A DNA stretch of 64,000 nucleotides from Nonomuraea basaltis (GCF_005893125.1 NZ_VCJS01000050.1:1-64000), one strand, 5' to 3'; numbered from the stretch's first letter, positions 8,159 through 16,592 are shown. A program made the numbers and translations. The notes: a model not told the origin generated them from the letters alone.

Positions 8159-9587
8159 GGGCGAGCAGCGCGTCCGTGTCGAGGTGCCGCTCGACGAGAT
8201 CGCCGAGCGCGTCCAGCCGTTCCTCCCTGAGCGCGGCGAAGTCCGTGTCCGGAGCCGGTACGAAGTCGCGCCCCGCCCGCTCGGCCACGTCGGCCAGGAA
8301 CGCCCCGCGGAACCCGTCGTTCTCCAGGGCGCCGTGCCAGGTGGTGCCCCAGACGTCGCCGACCCGGCAGCCGTCGAGGAACGGCTCGCCGCCCTCGACC
8401 GTCGCCCGCCCGTGGTGGATCTCGTACGCGCGCACGGGGTGCCCGTACGCCGTCCCCTCCGGCCGGGCCAGGCGCTTCTCCGGGCTGAACTCGACCCGTA
8501 CCGGCAGCCTCCCGAGCCCTTCGACCTTCCCCTGACCGGACTCGACGTCGTCGACGATCTCGCGCCCGAGCATCTGGAACCCGCCGCAGATGCCCAGGAC
8601 CGGCCCCTTCCGCTCGGCGATCGCCGCGGCCAGCCCTTTCTCGCGCAGCCAGGCCAGGTCGCTCACCGTGGCGCGGGAGCCCGGCAGCACCACCAGGTCG
8701 GCGTCGTCCAGCTCGGCCGGGTCCGTCACGAAGCGCACCACGACCCCGGGCTCGGCGGCCAGCGCGTCCAGGTCGGTGAAGTTGGAGATCCGCGGCAGCC
8801 GCACGACCGCCACTCTGAGGATCTGCCTGCCGTGCGGGGCGCGGGCGGCGACCCGGCGGCCGTCCAGGGCCAGGGAGTCCTCGACGTCCAGCCAGAGCCC
8901 GTCGAGCCAGGGCAGGACGCCGTACACCTCGCGTCCGGTCAGCCGCCTGAGCATGTCGAGCCCGGGCTCCAGCAGTTCCTTCGCGCCGCGGAACTTGTTG
9001 ACGACGAATCCGGAAATATGGGCTTGGTCGGCGGCGTCCAGCAGGCCGACCGTGCCGTAGAACGCGGCGAACACCCCGCCCCTGTCGATGTCGCCGACCA
9101 CGATCACCGGCAGGTTCGCGGCCCTGGCCAACCCCATGTTGGCGATGTCGCCGCGGCGCAGGTTGATCTCGGCGGGGCTGCCCGCGCCCTCGCACACCAC
9201 CACGTCGTACCGGTTCCTGAGCCGGTCGTGGGCCTCCAGCGCGGCGGTGCGCAAGAGATCTTTGAGAGCGCCGTACTCCATCGCGTCCACGTCCGCCACC
9301 GGTCTGCCCATGAGGACGACCTGGCTGCGGCGGTCGCTGCCGGGCTTGAGGAGGATCGGATTCATGTCGGCGACCGGCTCCAGGCCTGCGGCCTGCGCCT
9401 GCATCGCCTGGGCCCGGCCGATCTCGGCGCCCTCGGCGGTGACGTACGAGTTCAGCGACATGTTCTGGGCCTTGAAGGGCGCGACGCGGACGCCCTGGCG
9501 GGCCAGCCAGCGGCAGATCCCGGCGGTGACCACGCTCTTGCCCGCGTCCGACGTGGTGCCCGCGACCAGCAATCCCCCGTTGACCAT
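8100..9587 (-). CDS. cobQ: Cobyric acid synthase
   Basis: Glutamine-dependent amidotransferase that amidates side chains b, d, e and g of adenosyl-cobyrinic a,c-diamide in vitamin B12 synthesis. The 495 residues carry the N-terminal dethiobiotin-synthase-like ATPase domain (P-loop GTTSDAGKS at the start, PFKAQNMSLNSYV, EGAGSPAEINL) and a C-terminal class I glutamine amidotransferase domain with the nucleophile in GICGGFQMLG. No other cobalamin gene is in the window, so the pathway is scattered or continues elsewhere. The ATG lies exactly six bases after a TACGGT hexamer, which suggests a leaderless transcript. The 3' end overlaps the acyltransferase gene. Confidence 0.96.
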   Translation of the reverse strand: MVNGGLLVAGTTSDAGKSVVTAGICRWLARQGVRVAPFKAQNMSLNSYVTAEGAEIGRAQAMQAQAAGLEPVADMNPILLKPGSDRRSQVVLMGRPVADVDAMEYGALKDLLRTAALEAHDRLRNRYDVVVCEGAGSPAEINLRRGDIANMGLARAANLPVIVVGDIDRGGVFAAFYGTVGLLDAADQAHISGFVVNKFRGAKELLEPGLDMLRRLTGREVYGVLPWLDGLWLDVEDSLALDGRRVAARAPHGRQILRVAVVRLPRISNFTDLDALAAEPGVVVRFVTDPAELDDADLVVLPGSRATVSDLAWLREKGLAAAIAERKGPVLGICGGFQMLGREIVDDVESGQGKVEGLGRLPVRVEFSPEKRLARPEGTAYGHPVRAYEIHHGRATVEGGEPFLDGCRVGDVWGTTWHGALENDGFRGAFLADVAERAGRDFVPAPDTDFAALREERLDALGDLVERHLDTDALLALIQHGPPAVPFLPPGTAAR

Positions 9588-9599
9588 GGGATTACCGTA
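9588..9599 (-). promoter_or_regulatory. Candidate leaderless promoter of cobQ
   Basis: On the minus strand TACGGT (9594-9599) is followed by exactly six bases and then the cobQ ATG. This is the usual -10 to start distance for leaderless actinobacterial transcripts, and no ribosome site is visible. Confidence 0.5.
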
Positions 9600-9651
9600 C
9601 CGGAGCGGATTTATGGCGAGATTTCACTGAAACCCCTTATTTACGAATCCT

Positions 9652-9700
9652 GTGACTTGTGTCACTCTGGCTAGAATATTCCCCTAGAATGAGATTCTAG
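9652..9700 (+). promoter_or_regulatory. Two inverted repeats upstream of the MFS transporter gene
   Basis: GTGAC-TTGT-GTCAC (9652-9665) and CTAGAAT-GAG-ATTCTAG (9684-9700) are perfect inverted repeats, and CTAGAAT also occurs once more at 9671-9677. The region is clearly AT-richer than its surroundings and sits 25-73 bases before the transporter start, so it probably combines the promoter with an operator. No regulator gene is adjacent. Confidence 0.5.
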
Positions 9701-9724
9701 ATTCTCCTTATCGAGAGGGTGGGC

Positions 9725-11104
9725 ATGGTCGGGACGTTGGGTTCGCCGCGCGCCGGCGCCATCGACATGGGATCCAGCGCGCCGTTCGGCTGGGCGCCGC
9801 TGGTCGTGCTCTTCATCGTCGGGTTCGTGGACCGCATCGAGCACAACCTGCTCTCGGGCGTGCTCCCGGCCATCCAGGCCGAATGGGGCTTCAGCGACAC
9901 CGCCGCCGGCTCGATCCCGACGGCCGCCGCCCTGGCCGCCGCGGCCGTGGCGCTGCCCGCCGGGTATCTGGCGGACCGGCTCAGCCGTACCCGGATCATC
10001 ACGGTGGTGGTCTTCGTCTGGGCGATCGCCACGCTCGGCTCCGGCCTGGCCACCGGGTTCGTGATGTTCTACCTGATGCGCGTGCTGCTGGCGGCGGCCG
10101 AGAACATCGACAACCCCGCCTCCGGGAGCCTGCTCGCCGACTACTATCCGCCGGTCAGCCGGGCGAAGGCGTACGGGCTCACCCGCGTCACCACGTACCT
10201 CGGGGGCGTCGGGACCCTGCTCGGCGGGGTGCTCGCGGAGGCGTTCTCGTGGCGTACGGCGTTCCTCATCATGGTCGTTCCCGGCGTGCTCACGGCCGTG
10301 CTGGTCTGGTTCCTGCGCGAGCCGCGCCGCGGCGAGCTGGACCGGCTGGTGGCGGTGGGCGACCCTCCCCCGGCTCCCGCGGATCCCGCCGCGGCCCCGG
10401 TCTCCACAGGTCAGGCAGTTTCCGCGGAGCCTGCTGCGCCCTCGCGGCCTGTCGCGAAGCCTCCGTTCTGGCCGCAGCTCCGTCAGGTCCTGTCCATACC
10501 CTCGCTGATCTTCGTCTGCGCCGGGCTGTCCCTCCTCACCCTCGGCCTGGTCGGGATCTTCTTCTGGCTGCCCACGTTCATGGTGCGCACCCTCGGCGTC
10601 GGTACGGGCACGGCGGGCTCGCTGAGCGGCCTGATCACTGTCGTGGGCACGGTGACCGGCACCCTGGCCGGGGTGTGGCTGGGCAGGAAGTGGCACGGCA
10701 CCCGCAAGGGCGGCCGCCTGCTCGCCGGCGGCGGTGGCATCACGGCCGGCTCGCTGGTCCTGGCCGGGGCGCTGTCCATGGAGTCGATCGGCGCGATGAC
10801 CGTGCTGATCCTGCTCTCCTGCTCGCTGATGTCCATCGCGATCCCCAACCTGACGGCCTGCCTGGCGGACGTGGTCCCGGCGGCCTCGCGCGGCCTCGGC
10901 TTCGCCGTCCTGCAGCTGATCACCACAGGCGGTGGGGCCTTCGGCTCCCTGGTCGTCGGCATCGCCTCGGACCGGTTCGGGTCGTTGCTGGCCGGGATGT
11001 ACATCCTGGTGATCCCGATGGTCGCCGGCGGCCTGCTGACGCTCGGCGCCCGGGCCTCGTTCGAGCGCGACGCGCGCAAGGTCCTGGAGGCCGCCCGCGA
11101 CTGA
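9725..11104 (+). CDS. Major facilitator superfamily transporter
   Basis: Twelve-helix MFS permease, 459 residues. The loop after helix 2 carries the family motif as AGYLADRLSRTRI, and a central cytoplasmic loop of about 60 residues (Pro/Ala-rich, around residues 205-250) separates the two six-helix halves. The sequence NIDNPASGSLLADYYPP after helix 4 resembles metabolite-proton symporters or spinster-like carriers. The substrate is not readable. ATG 9725 follows GAGAGGG with five bases between; GTG 9719 is an alternative. The gene is divergent from cobQ and ends before a strong hairpin. Confidence 0.9.
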   Translation: MVGTLGSPRAGAIDMGSSAPFGWAPLVVLFIVGFVDRIEHNLLSGVLPAIQAEWGFSDTAAGSIPTAAALAAAAVALPAGYLADRLSRTRIITVVVFVWAIATLGSGLATGFVMFYLMRVLLAAAENIDNPASGSLLADYYPPVSRAKAYGLTRVTTYLGGVGTLLGGVLAEAFSWRTAFLIMVVPGVLTAVLVWFLREPRRGELDRLVAVGDPPPAPADPAAAPVSTGQAVSAEPAAPSRPVAKPPFWPQLRQVLSIPSLIFVCAGLSLLTLGLVGIFFWLPTFMVRTLGVGTGTAGSLSGLITVVGTVTGTLAGVWLGRKWHGTRKGGRLLAGGGGITAGSLVLAGALSMESIGAMTVLILLSCSLMSIAIPNLTACLADVVPAASRGLGFAVLQLITTGGGAFGSLVVGIASDRFGSLLAGMYILVIPMVAGGLLTLGARASFERDARKVLEAARD

Positions 11105-11144
11105 AGCCGCCGAAATCGGTCGCGACCGCCCCGGAACACGCGGA

Positions 11145-11174
11145 CGCCCGCCCCTCATTCGCCGGGGGCGGGCG
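11145..11174. terminator. GC-rich hairpin between convergent genes
   Basis: Perfect 10-bp stem CGCCCGCCCC / GGGGCGGGCG with a 10-base loop, placed between the MFS gene and the convergent small gene. There is no T-run, which is common for actinobacterial terminators. Confidence 0.6.
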
Positions 11175-11199
11175 CGGCCGTGCTGTCAACGCCGCCGCA

Positions 11200-11478
11200 T
11201 CACCTCTGCGGCCTGCGCCTGCTCTGGTCCCGCTCGGGAGTGGCCGGGCCCGGAGTGGCCTGGTCGGGACGCCGCTGCTCGTTGCCCGGGGTCGCGCCCT
11301 GTCCTCCGCCGTAGCGGCGCTGCACCGCTTCGGCGCCTTTGTCGATCTGCTCGTCGTACTTGTGGCCGGTCCGCTCCTTCGCGTACCGCTCGGCCTTGTC
11401 CAGCAGCTCATCGGTCTGCTTGGAGTGCCCCCTGGCCAGGTTCTGGGCCTTCTTCAGCCATTCCCCCATACGGCTCAT
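11200..11478 (-). CDS. MT0933-type antitoxin-like small protein
   Basis: Small, highly charged 92-residue protein. Its first half (GEWLKKAQNLARGHSKQTDE, then ERTGHKYDEQIDKGAEAVQR) fits the pattern of the Rv0909/MT0933 antitoxin-like family. The second half is Arg/Pro/Gln-rich and probably disordered. In Mycobacterium tuberculosis the family member is paired with a toxin, but here no toxin-sized partner adjoins, so an antitoxin role is not supported by context. A CsbD-like stress role is an alternative. The start may be the ATG at 11478 or the one at 11469. Confidence 0.75.
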   Translation of the reverse strand: MSRMGEWLKKAQNLARGHSKQTDELLDKAERYAKERTGHKYDEQIDKGAEAVQRRYGGGQGATPGNEQRRPDQATPGPATPERDQSRRRPQR

Positions 11479-11542
11479 GACCGTTTCCCCGTTTCTTCCG
11501 GCTACGGTCGCCCCCTACCCCCGCAGCCAGCTCAATCACCGT

Positions 11543-11911
11543 TCAGCAGGTCGAGTGGAACAGCCCGCCGACGGCGGTCGTCTCCACCAGCGCGTTGTAG
11601 CGCTCGACGGCGGCCGTGGTCTCCTCGACGTAAACCTCGACGCCTCTCTCCTTCAGCAGCTCCAGCGTCTCGGGACAGATCTGGAGCACCAATTGCATGC
11701 CGCGGGACAGGACGACGACCTGGCAGCCCCTGTCGAGCAGTTCCCGTACGTCGGCGGGCTGCGTGCCTGGTGAGTGCCTGGTTCCGGTTTCGTTCCAGTC
11801 CCAGGGCCGGCCGCCGCCCGGATAGAGCTTGAGGTCCTTGCCCTCCCCGAGCCCTTCGACCACCATCCGGCCCCCGGAGATGTGCGTGATCAATGGGCTT
11901 CGCACGTCCAT
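11543..11911 (-). CDS. Mth938-like domain protein
   Basis: Single-domain protein of 122 residues of the Mth938/NDUFAF3 fold. Visible features are the N-terminal strand ending in HISGGRMVVEG, then LYPGGGRPWDWNETGTRH, the stretch CQVVVLSRGMQLVL, and the end VEVYVEETTAAVERYNAL, all typical of bacterial members. Archaeal and bacterial members have no firmly known function. The ATG sits exactly six bases after TAGGGT, consistent with leaderless transcription. It is separate from both neighbours and not in an operon. Confidence 0.85.
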   Translation of the reverse strand: MDVRSPLITHISGGRMVVEGLGEGKDLKLYPGGGRPWDWNETGTRHSPGTQPADVRELLDRGCQVVVLSRGMQLVLQICPETLELLKERGVEVYVEETTAAVERYNALVETTAVGGLFHSTC

Positions 11912-11917
11912 GCGACG

Positions 11918-11923
11918 ACCCTA
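11918..11923 (-). promoter_or_regulatory. Candidate -10 element, leaderless Mth938-like gene
   Basis: TAGGGT on the minus strand, six bases before the ATG at 11911. No ribosome site is present. Confidence 0.45.
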
Positions 11924-12100
11924 CGCCGCCCGGGACGGACCGCTCATACGGACTCCCGCCGGCCGTCGCGGTCGGGCTGTTTGAAGTCGGTCGCAAAGAT
12001 GGCCCCACCCTGCCGCGTCCTAATGACAGGCCGAAGGCAGTGCCGGCCGGGAGCCGGCGATCGGCCACCCGGGCCGGGGCCGCAGGCCGAACAAGTGGCA

Positions 12101-12130
12101 GGAAACGTGCGTCTACCCAATTTGTCGACC
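12101..12130 (+). promoter_or_regulatory. Candidate ECF-type promoter of the sigma factor gene
   Basis: GGAAAC (12101-12106), a 17-base spacer, then GTCGACC (12124-12130). This resembles ECF-sigma promoters (GGAAC near -35, CGTC or a related motif near -10), so the gene may be autoregulated. It lies about 75 bases before the GTG start. The rest of the roughly 290-base gap upstream shows no gene. Confidence 0.4.
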
Positions 12131-12203
12131 TGATGCGTGATTTCCCTCTCCGCCCGCGGCCACCACTGCGGACCCGCAGGACGACAACCATATGGAGGTG
12201 ATC

Positions 12204-12713
12204 GTGGATTCCGCGGATCAGCGAGAATTTCACGAGTTCGTATCGGCGCGCTCACCGACGTTCATGCGCCTGGCTTTCCTGCTGACCGCCGGAGACCAGC
12301 ACGCGGCCGAGGACCTGCTGCAGACCAGCCTGGCCAAGACGGCGCTCAAATGGCACCGGATCGACGACCCCGACAAATATCTCCGGCAGGTGATGTACCG
12401 CCAGCAAATCTCCTGGTGGCGGCGCAGGAGAGAATTCGCCGTCGCGGAGATTCCCGACCGCCAGGGCCCGGACGGCACGCACGCCGTCGAACTCCAAATC
12501 ATGGTCCAGCAGGCGCTCGGCAAACTGACCGCCAAGCAACGGGCCATACTCGTGCTCCGCTATTTCGAAGACCAGTCGGAGTCGACCGTGGCCGCCACGC
12601 TCGGCTGCAGCATCGGCACGGTTCGCAGCACCGCCCATCGGGCCCTGGCCCGGCTCCTGCAGCTCTGCCCCGAGCTCCACGAGCTGCACATCCGCTCGAA
12701 GGCATCGTCATGA
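12204..12713 (+). CDS. SigE-family ECF RNA polymerase sigma factor
   Basis: Extracytoplasmic-function sigma factor, 169 residues. Region 2 spans about residues 8-85 (FMRLAFLLTAGDQHAAEDLL and the -10 recognition part PDKYLRQVMYRQQISWWRRR). Region 4 (about 100-160) includes LTAKQRAILVLRYFEDQSES and the helix-turn-helix VAATLGCSIGTVRSTAHRAL. I prefer GTG 12204 over ATG 12192 because GGAGGTGATC, a nine-base match to the 16S rRNA tail, lies between them and can only serve the GTG. The following gene encodes a membrane protein and is probably co-transcribed. Confidence 0.92.
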   Translation: MDSADQREFHEFVSARSPTFMRLAFLLTAGDQHAAEDLLQTSLAKTALKWHRIDDPDKYLRQVMYRQQISWWRRRREFAVAEIPDRQGPDGTHAVELQIMVQQALGKLTAKQRAILVLRYFEDQSESTVAATLGCSIGTVRSTAHRALARLLQLCPELHELHIRSKASS

Positions 12714-12770
12714 CCCCGCGGGACCACGCCGATCCTCGTACGCACGCCGTCGCTGGAAGGAACTCACGGC

Positions 12771-13967
12771 ATGACCACTGACGAACTGGTGAAAGACGCC
12801 CTCAGCGCGGTGGCCGACCAGGCCAGGCTGCCGGCCGGGATGGCACATGCGGCATGGCGGCAGCGGACGCGCATGCGGATCAGGACTGCGACCACGACCG
12901 CGGCCGCCCTGGTCGCCGCCGTCACCGTCGGTGCGATCACGGTGCCCTCCCTCATAGGGCAGGACGACCTCATCGGGCAGAACGACCGGGAGGCCGCCAC
13001 CCGCGTGATCGTCCCCTCGCAGGGCATGTCGGCCGATCCCGGCCACCCGACCCCGCGCAAACGCGTCGCCGCCGGGCGCAGCACGCTCACCGCGTACGCC
13101 TCCTGCCCATCGGGCGGGGACGCCGACTGCTCCTGGAGCATGCTCGACCCCGCCTCGGGCGGCTACGCCACGACGCCGTGGGGATGGGTGGACGTGGCAC
13201 CCGGCGGCCGGACGGCCGCGGTGCTGGAAAAGCCGCTGCCCGCGCGCCGGATCGGGCTGCTGGACACCACCGCCGGCACGGTACGCCGCTGGATCGACCT
13301 CGACCGTGCCGGCGCGGGAAGCGTCGCCTGGTCACCGGACGGACAGCGGCTGCTGGTGACCACGTACGACCGCGTCCCCGCCCTCGCCGCCGTTCCCGGC
13401 CGGGAACCGGATCCGCGACAGGCCAGAACCGGCTTCTTCATCGTGGACGTGGACAGCGGCACGGCCACCTTCCACAGCCTGCCCTCGGCCCCGGGAGCCG
13501 CCGGCCTGCGCGACGATCTGTCCTGGGACCGCGACGGCTCGCTGATCTGGGAGGAAACCGGCTCCGCCCAGCGGCCCCGCGAGTACTACGACCTTACCGG
13601 CCGGCCTCGCTCCGGCCCCGCCCAAGAGTCCTTCAGCGACCAGCCCGCCGGGCTGTCCCCCAATGGCCGCCGGCTGGCCAGGGGTGGCAAGAGCGGCTCG
13701 GCCCCCTTTGTCCTGAACGTCGCCTCCGGTAAAACCACACTCCTGGAGCCACCCGATGGTCCTGTCATCCTGCAGTCGCTGGCCTGGGCCGACGACACGA
13801 ATCTGATCGCCTGGGCACGTGACCGCGAAATCACGGACGGCGCCAAATCCCGGTACCGCCTCGTGCTGGTCGGCGTGGAAGGCGAGCAACCGGTCACTCC
13901 GCTGACCGGCTGGACCGCCCCCTCCAGCCATCTGGAGTGGGTGCCGGCCTTCACCACCGAATCCTGA
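12771..13967 (+). CDS. Membrane-anchored beta-propeller-like protein linked to the sigma factor
   Basis: Protein of 398 residues: a cytoplasmic segment of about 40 residues, one membrane helix (about 43-65, ATTTAAALVAAVTVGAITV), and a large exterior part. That part holds repeated strand motifs such as GSVAWSPDGQRLLVTTY and DDLSWDRDGSLIWEE, in the manner of WD40-like or TolB-like propellers. Genes of this shape commonly follow SigE-family sigma factors and may act as anti-sigma or signal-sensing partners; I see no recognisable zinc anti-sigma motif (HX3CX2C). It follows the sigma gene by 57 bases, with ribosome site GGAAGGA. Confidence 0.8.
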   Translation: MTTDELVKDALSAVADQARLPAGMAHAAWRQRTRMRIRTATTTAAALVAAVTVGAITVPSLIGQDDLIGQNDREAATRVIVPSQGMSADPGHPTPRKRVAAGRSTLTAYASCPSGGDADCSWSMLDPASGGYATTPWGWVDVAPGGRTAAVLEKPLPARRIGLLDTTAGTVRRWIDLDRAGAGSVAWSPDGQRLLVTTYDRVPALAAVPGREPDPRQARTGFFIVDVDSGTATFHSLPSAPGAAGLRDDLSWDRDGSLIWEETGSAQRPREYYDLTGRPRSGPAQESFSDQPAGLSPNGRRLARGGKSGSAPFVLNVASGKTTLLEPPDGPVILQSLAWADDTNLIAWARDREITDGAKSRYRLVLVGVEGEQPVTPLTGWTAPSSHLEWVPAFTTES

Positions 13968-14034
13968 TCATGACCGTGTCATCCAGGCATACGAGCGCGG
14001 CCGGTCCCGAGCCGAAATCGTCGGTCCGGCCACC

Positions 14035-14040
14035 TACGCT
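14035..14040 (+). promoter_or_regulatory. Candidate -10 element, leaderless glycosylase gene
   Basis: TACGCT followed by six bases and the ATG at 14047. No ribosome site is visible. Confidence 0.45.
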
Positions 14041-14046
14041 ACGTGC

Positions 14047-14946
14047 ATGACCACGCACGGATTCACGCTCACCGCCGAGGGCCCGTTCGACTTCGGCGCC
14101 TCCCTGCGTTTCGTCGAGGACTGGCCGGCCACCAGCGCGCTGCCCTCCGACGGGCGGGCGCTGCGCTTCGCCTACTGCGCCGAATCCGACTGGCTGCCGA
14201 TCGGCGTGACCGTGACGGCCGCGCCCGGCGGGGTCGCCGTCGCCACCACGAGGGCGGCGGGGCCGGGCATCCGGGGCGAGGTGGCGCGGATCCTCTCGAT
14301 CGACGTGGACGGCACCGGCTTCGCCAAGCTCGGCGAGACCGACCCGGTGCTCGGCGACCTGCAGCGGCGCAGCCCCGGCCTGCGTCCGGTGTGCTTCTGG
14401 AGCCCGTGGGAGGCGGCCTGCTGGGCGGTGATCGTGCAGCGCTCGTCGATGCTCATCGCCTCGCGGATCAAGCAGCGCATCGCGGAGCGTTTCGGCGCGA
14501 AGGTCACCGTGGACGGGCAGGCCTACCCGGCCTTTCCCCCGCCCGTGACGCTGCTGGAGGCCGGCGGGCTCGGGCTGCCCGCACAGAAGGAGGAGTGGGT
14601 GCGCGGGCTGGCCCGCGCGGCGCTCGACGGCGTGCTCACCGCCGAGCACCTGCGCGCGCTCGGCCCGGAGGAGGCCCTGGCCGAGCTGCGTGCCCTGCCC
14701 GGGGTGGGGCCGTTCTCCGCGGGCCTGATCCTGATCCGCGGAGCGGGCGCGCCGGACGCGTTCCCGGGCGACGAGCCGCGCCTGTTCGCGATCATGCGCG
14801 AGGCGTACGGCCTGCCGGAGGACGCGCCGCCGGCCGCTTACCGGAGGCTGGCCGAGACGTGGCGGCCCTACCGCTCCTGGGCCTCCTTCCTCTTCCGGGC
14901 CTCCACCTACGGCGTCATGGACGATCGGGATCGAGCGCCGGACTGA
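14047..14946 (+). CDS. AlkA-like DNA-3-methyladenine glycosylase (HhH-GPD superfamily)
   Basis: Base-excision repair enzyme that would remove alkylated purines. It has 299 residues. The N-terminal half (to about 115) is the AlkA-type beta domain. The helix-hairpin-helix motif reads LPGVGPFSAGLILIRGAGAP, followed by the catalytic aspartate in the segment DAFPGDEPRL. The stretch PVCFWSPWEAACWAVIVQRS matches the start of the HhH-GPD domain. No adaptive-response gene (ada or ogt) adjoins. The gene is monocistronic and apparently leaderless. Confidence 0.85.
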   Translation: MTTHGFTLTAEGPFDFGASLRFVEDWPATSALPSDGRALRFAYCAESDWLPIGVTVTAAPGGVAVATTRAAGPGIRGEVARILSIDVDGTGFAKLGETDPVLGDLQRRSPGLRPVCFWSPWEAACWAVIVQRSSMLIASRIKQRIAERFGAKVTVDGQAYPAFPPPVTLLEAGGLGLPAQKEEWVRGLARAALDGVLTAEHLRALGPEEALAELRALPGVGPFSAGLILIRGAGAPDAFPGDEPRLFAIMREAYGLPEDAPPAAYRRLAETWRPYRSWASFLFRASTYGVMDDRDRAPD

Positions 14947-15033
14947 TCATCGGGCGATCCCGTCGCGAGGATCATCGGCCTGCCCGCACCAGGCGCGAAT
15001 CGCCTGCACCATAACCGGCGATCTCTGGCGGGA

Positions 15034-16488
15034 TCAGTCCACCAGACCGAGCTGGCGGCCGGCCCGCAGGGCCAGCCAGACCTCGGCGAACGCGCCGGTG
15101 GACGACAGGTCGCGGCCCGTCAGCTCGGCGAACCTGCGCAGCCTGTACGCCAGGGTGTTGGGATGGATGTGCAGCGCAGCCGCGGCGTCCTCGGTGCGCC
15201 GGTCGCGCTCCATCCAGGTCCGCACCGACGTCAGGAGGTGGGAGCCGTGCGCGGAGTCGTAGGCGAGCACCTTGCCGAGCACGTTCTCGACCAGCGCGGT
15301 GAGCGCCCACGGGTCGTCGGGCAGCCACCTGCCGGTGGTGTCGTCACCGTAGTGGACCAGGGCGCGCCCCGACTCCGACGCCGTGGACACCGCCCATACC
15401 GCCTCCCTCTTGGGGATCTGCATGGACTCCCCGGGCGGGAACGGCCTGCTCATGCCCGCCGCGACGCCCGGCAGCGCGGCGACCGCCGCGTCGAGGGCGG
15501 GTGAGCCGAGCACGTAGCGGTCGTCGCCGCGGCGGAGCATGAGGTGCGGCTGGTCGTCGACGGCCCGGTGGATGGCCTCGTCGGACACGTTCCTGATGAC
15601 GAGGAGGGCCAGCTCGGCGTCCACGGGCAGGCCCATCCTTACCAGGCGCCGCCGGGCCGTGGCCGGCTCGAGGACGTCCTGGAGCAGCTCGGACAGGGTC
15701 TCCGCGCCCTGGCGGCGCAGCGTCTCGCGCTCGTGGCGGGCCATGGCCACCTGCAGCGCGGCCACCGTGGCGATGTGCTGCACCACGGCCAGCCCGGCGG
15801 GCCTGGCTCCCTGGCGTTCGAAGGCGACGAGAAAGCCCGCGGGACCGCCCGGCGCGGGCACGGGCAGGACGAAGCCTCCGGGAATGGTGGGCGGCGCCTC
15901 CGGCTCGGACGGGAGCACGGCGAGGTCGGGCACCGGCACCCCCGGCAGCAGCGGCCGGCCCTGCGGGGTGCAGAGGTAGACCTCGTAGCCGGACAGCCGC
16001 TCCAGGCGTTTGAACAGCGTCGCGGTGTCGAGATCCTCGGCCGCCAGCCACCGCAGCGCGCCGAACACCTGGAGCTGCGCGCCGAGGCGTTGCCTGGCGT
16101 CCTCCTGCACGGCCGCGGCCACCTCCTGGGCGATCGCGATGAACGGCACGGCCAGCGGCACTTCGAGCACGGGCATCCCGCGCTCCTCGGCGGCCCGGAT
16201 GAAGGCGTCGTGCAGCGGCGGCACGTGCAGCTGCGCAGACAGGGCCAGCGCGGACACGCCCGCGTCGTCGAGTCGTTCCAGATAGGCGCGCTGCTTGGCG
16301 GCCTGGCGCGGGATCGCGATCCCCGTGGTCATGATGACCTCCGCGCCGAGCAGCCAGGGCGTGGGGTCGTCGAGCTCGCTGACGTGCGCCCAGGACACCG
16401 ACCGTCCCAGCCCCGCCTCGCCGGCCAGCAACCGCAGTTGGAGGGCAGGGGAACGCAGCAGGTCCTCCACGGACACCTTTGTGGTCAC
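15034..16488 (-). CDS. PucR-family regulator, divergent to the amino-acid operon
   Basis: Transcription factor of about 484 residues with the full PucR layout. The N-terminal purine-catabolism-type sensor domain (about 1-120) contains SWAHVSELDDPTPWLLGAEV. A CdaR-like middle follows, and the C-terminal helix-turn-helix reads DAAAALHIHPNTLAYRLRRF. It is transcribed away from the ABC transporter, ureohydrolase and decarboxylase operon and probably controls it. GTG 16488 lies six bases after TATTCT, which supports a leaderless start. GTG 16476 (VSVEDLL) is a good alternative. A 20-bp palindrome covers this start region. Confidence 0.9.
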   Translation of the reverse strand: MTTKVSVEDLLRSPALQLRLLAGEAGLGRSVSWAHVSELDDPTPWLLGAEVIMTTGIAIPRQAAKQRAYLERLDDAGVSALALSAQLHVPPLHDAFIRAAEERGMPVLEVPLAVPFIAIAQEVAAAVQEDARQRLGAQLQVFGALRWLAAEDLDTATLFKRLERLSGYEVYLCTPQGRPLLPGVPVPDLAVLPSEPEAPPTIPGGFVLPVPAPGGPAGFLVAFERQGARPAGLAVVQHIATVAALQVAMARHERETLRRQGAETLSELLQDVLEPATARRRLVRMGLPVDAELALLVIRNVSDEAIHRAVDDQPHLMLRRGDDRYVLGSPALDAAVAALPGVAAGMSRPFPPGESMQIPKREAVWAVSTASESGRALVHYGDDTTGRWLPDDPWALTALVENVLGKVLAYDSAHGSHLLTSVRTWMERDRRTEDAAAALHIHPNTLAYRLRRFAELTGRDLSSTGAFAEVWLALRAGRQLGLVD

Positions 16489-16500
16489 CCACAAAGAATA
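16477..16500 (-). promoter_or_regulatory. Palindromic operator and -10 element of the PucR gene
   Basis: CTTTGTGG-TCAC-CCACAAAG (16477-16496) is a perfect inverted repeat with 8-base arms. It overlaps the start codon of the PucR gene and abuts its candidate -10 TATTCT (16495-16500, minus strand). It also lies about 97 bases upstream of the divergent binding-protein gene, so one bound regulator could control both directions. Confidence 0.55.
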
Positions 16501-16592
16501 TGGCGGGTCTTCAGGGCTGTCCCGATTGAAGGTGAAGGATGTGGCCTCCACACTCGATGCCATCTACCTGTACGGGAAGGCACGGGCACGAC

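Noticed and set aside
9588..9724. Cobalamin riboswitch before cobQ
   Set aside because: The start codon lies six bases after a -10 hexamer and the whole gap is 137 bases, with no B12-box-like sequence seen on the minus strand.
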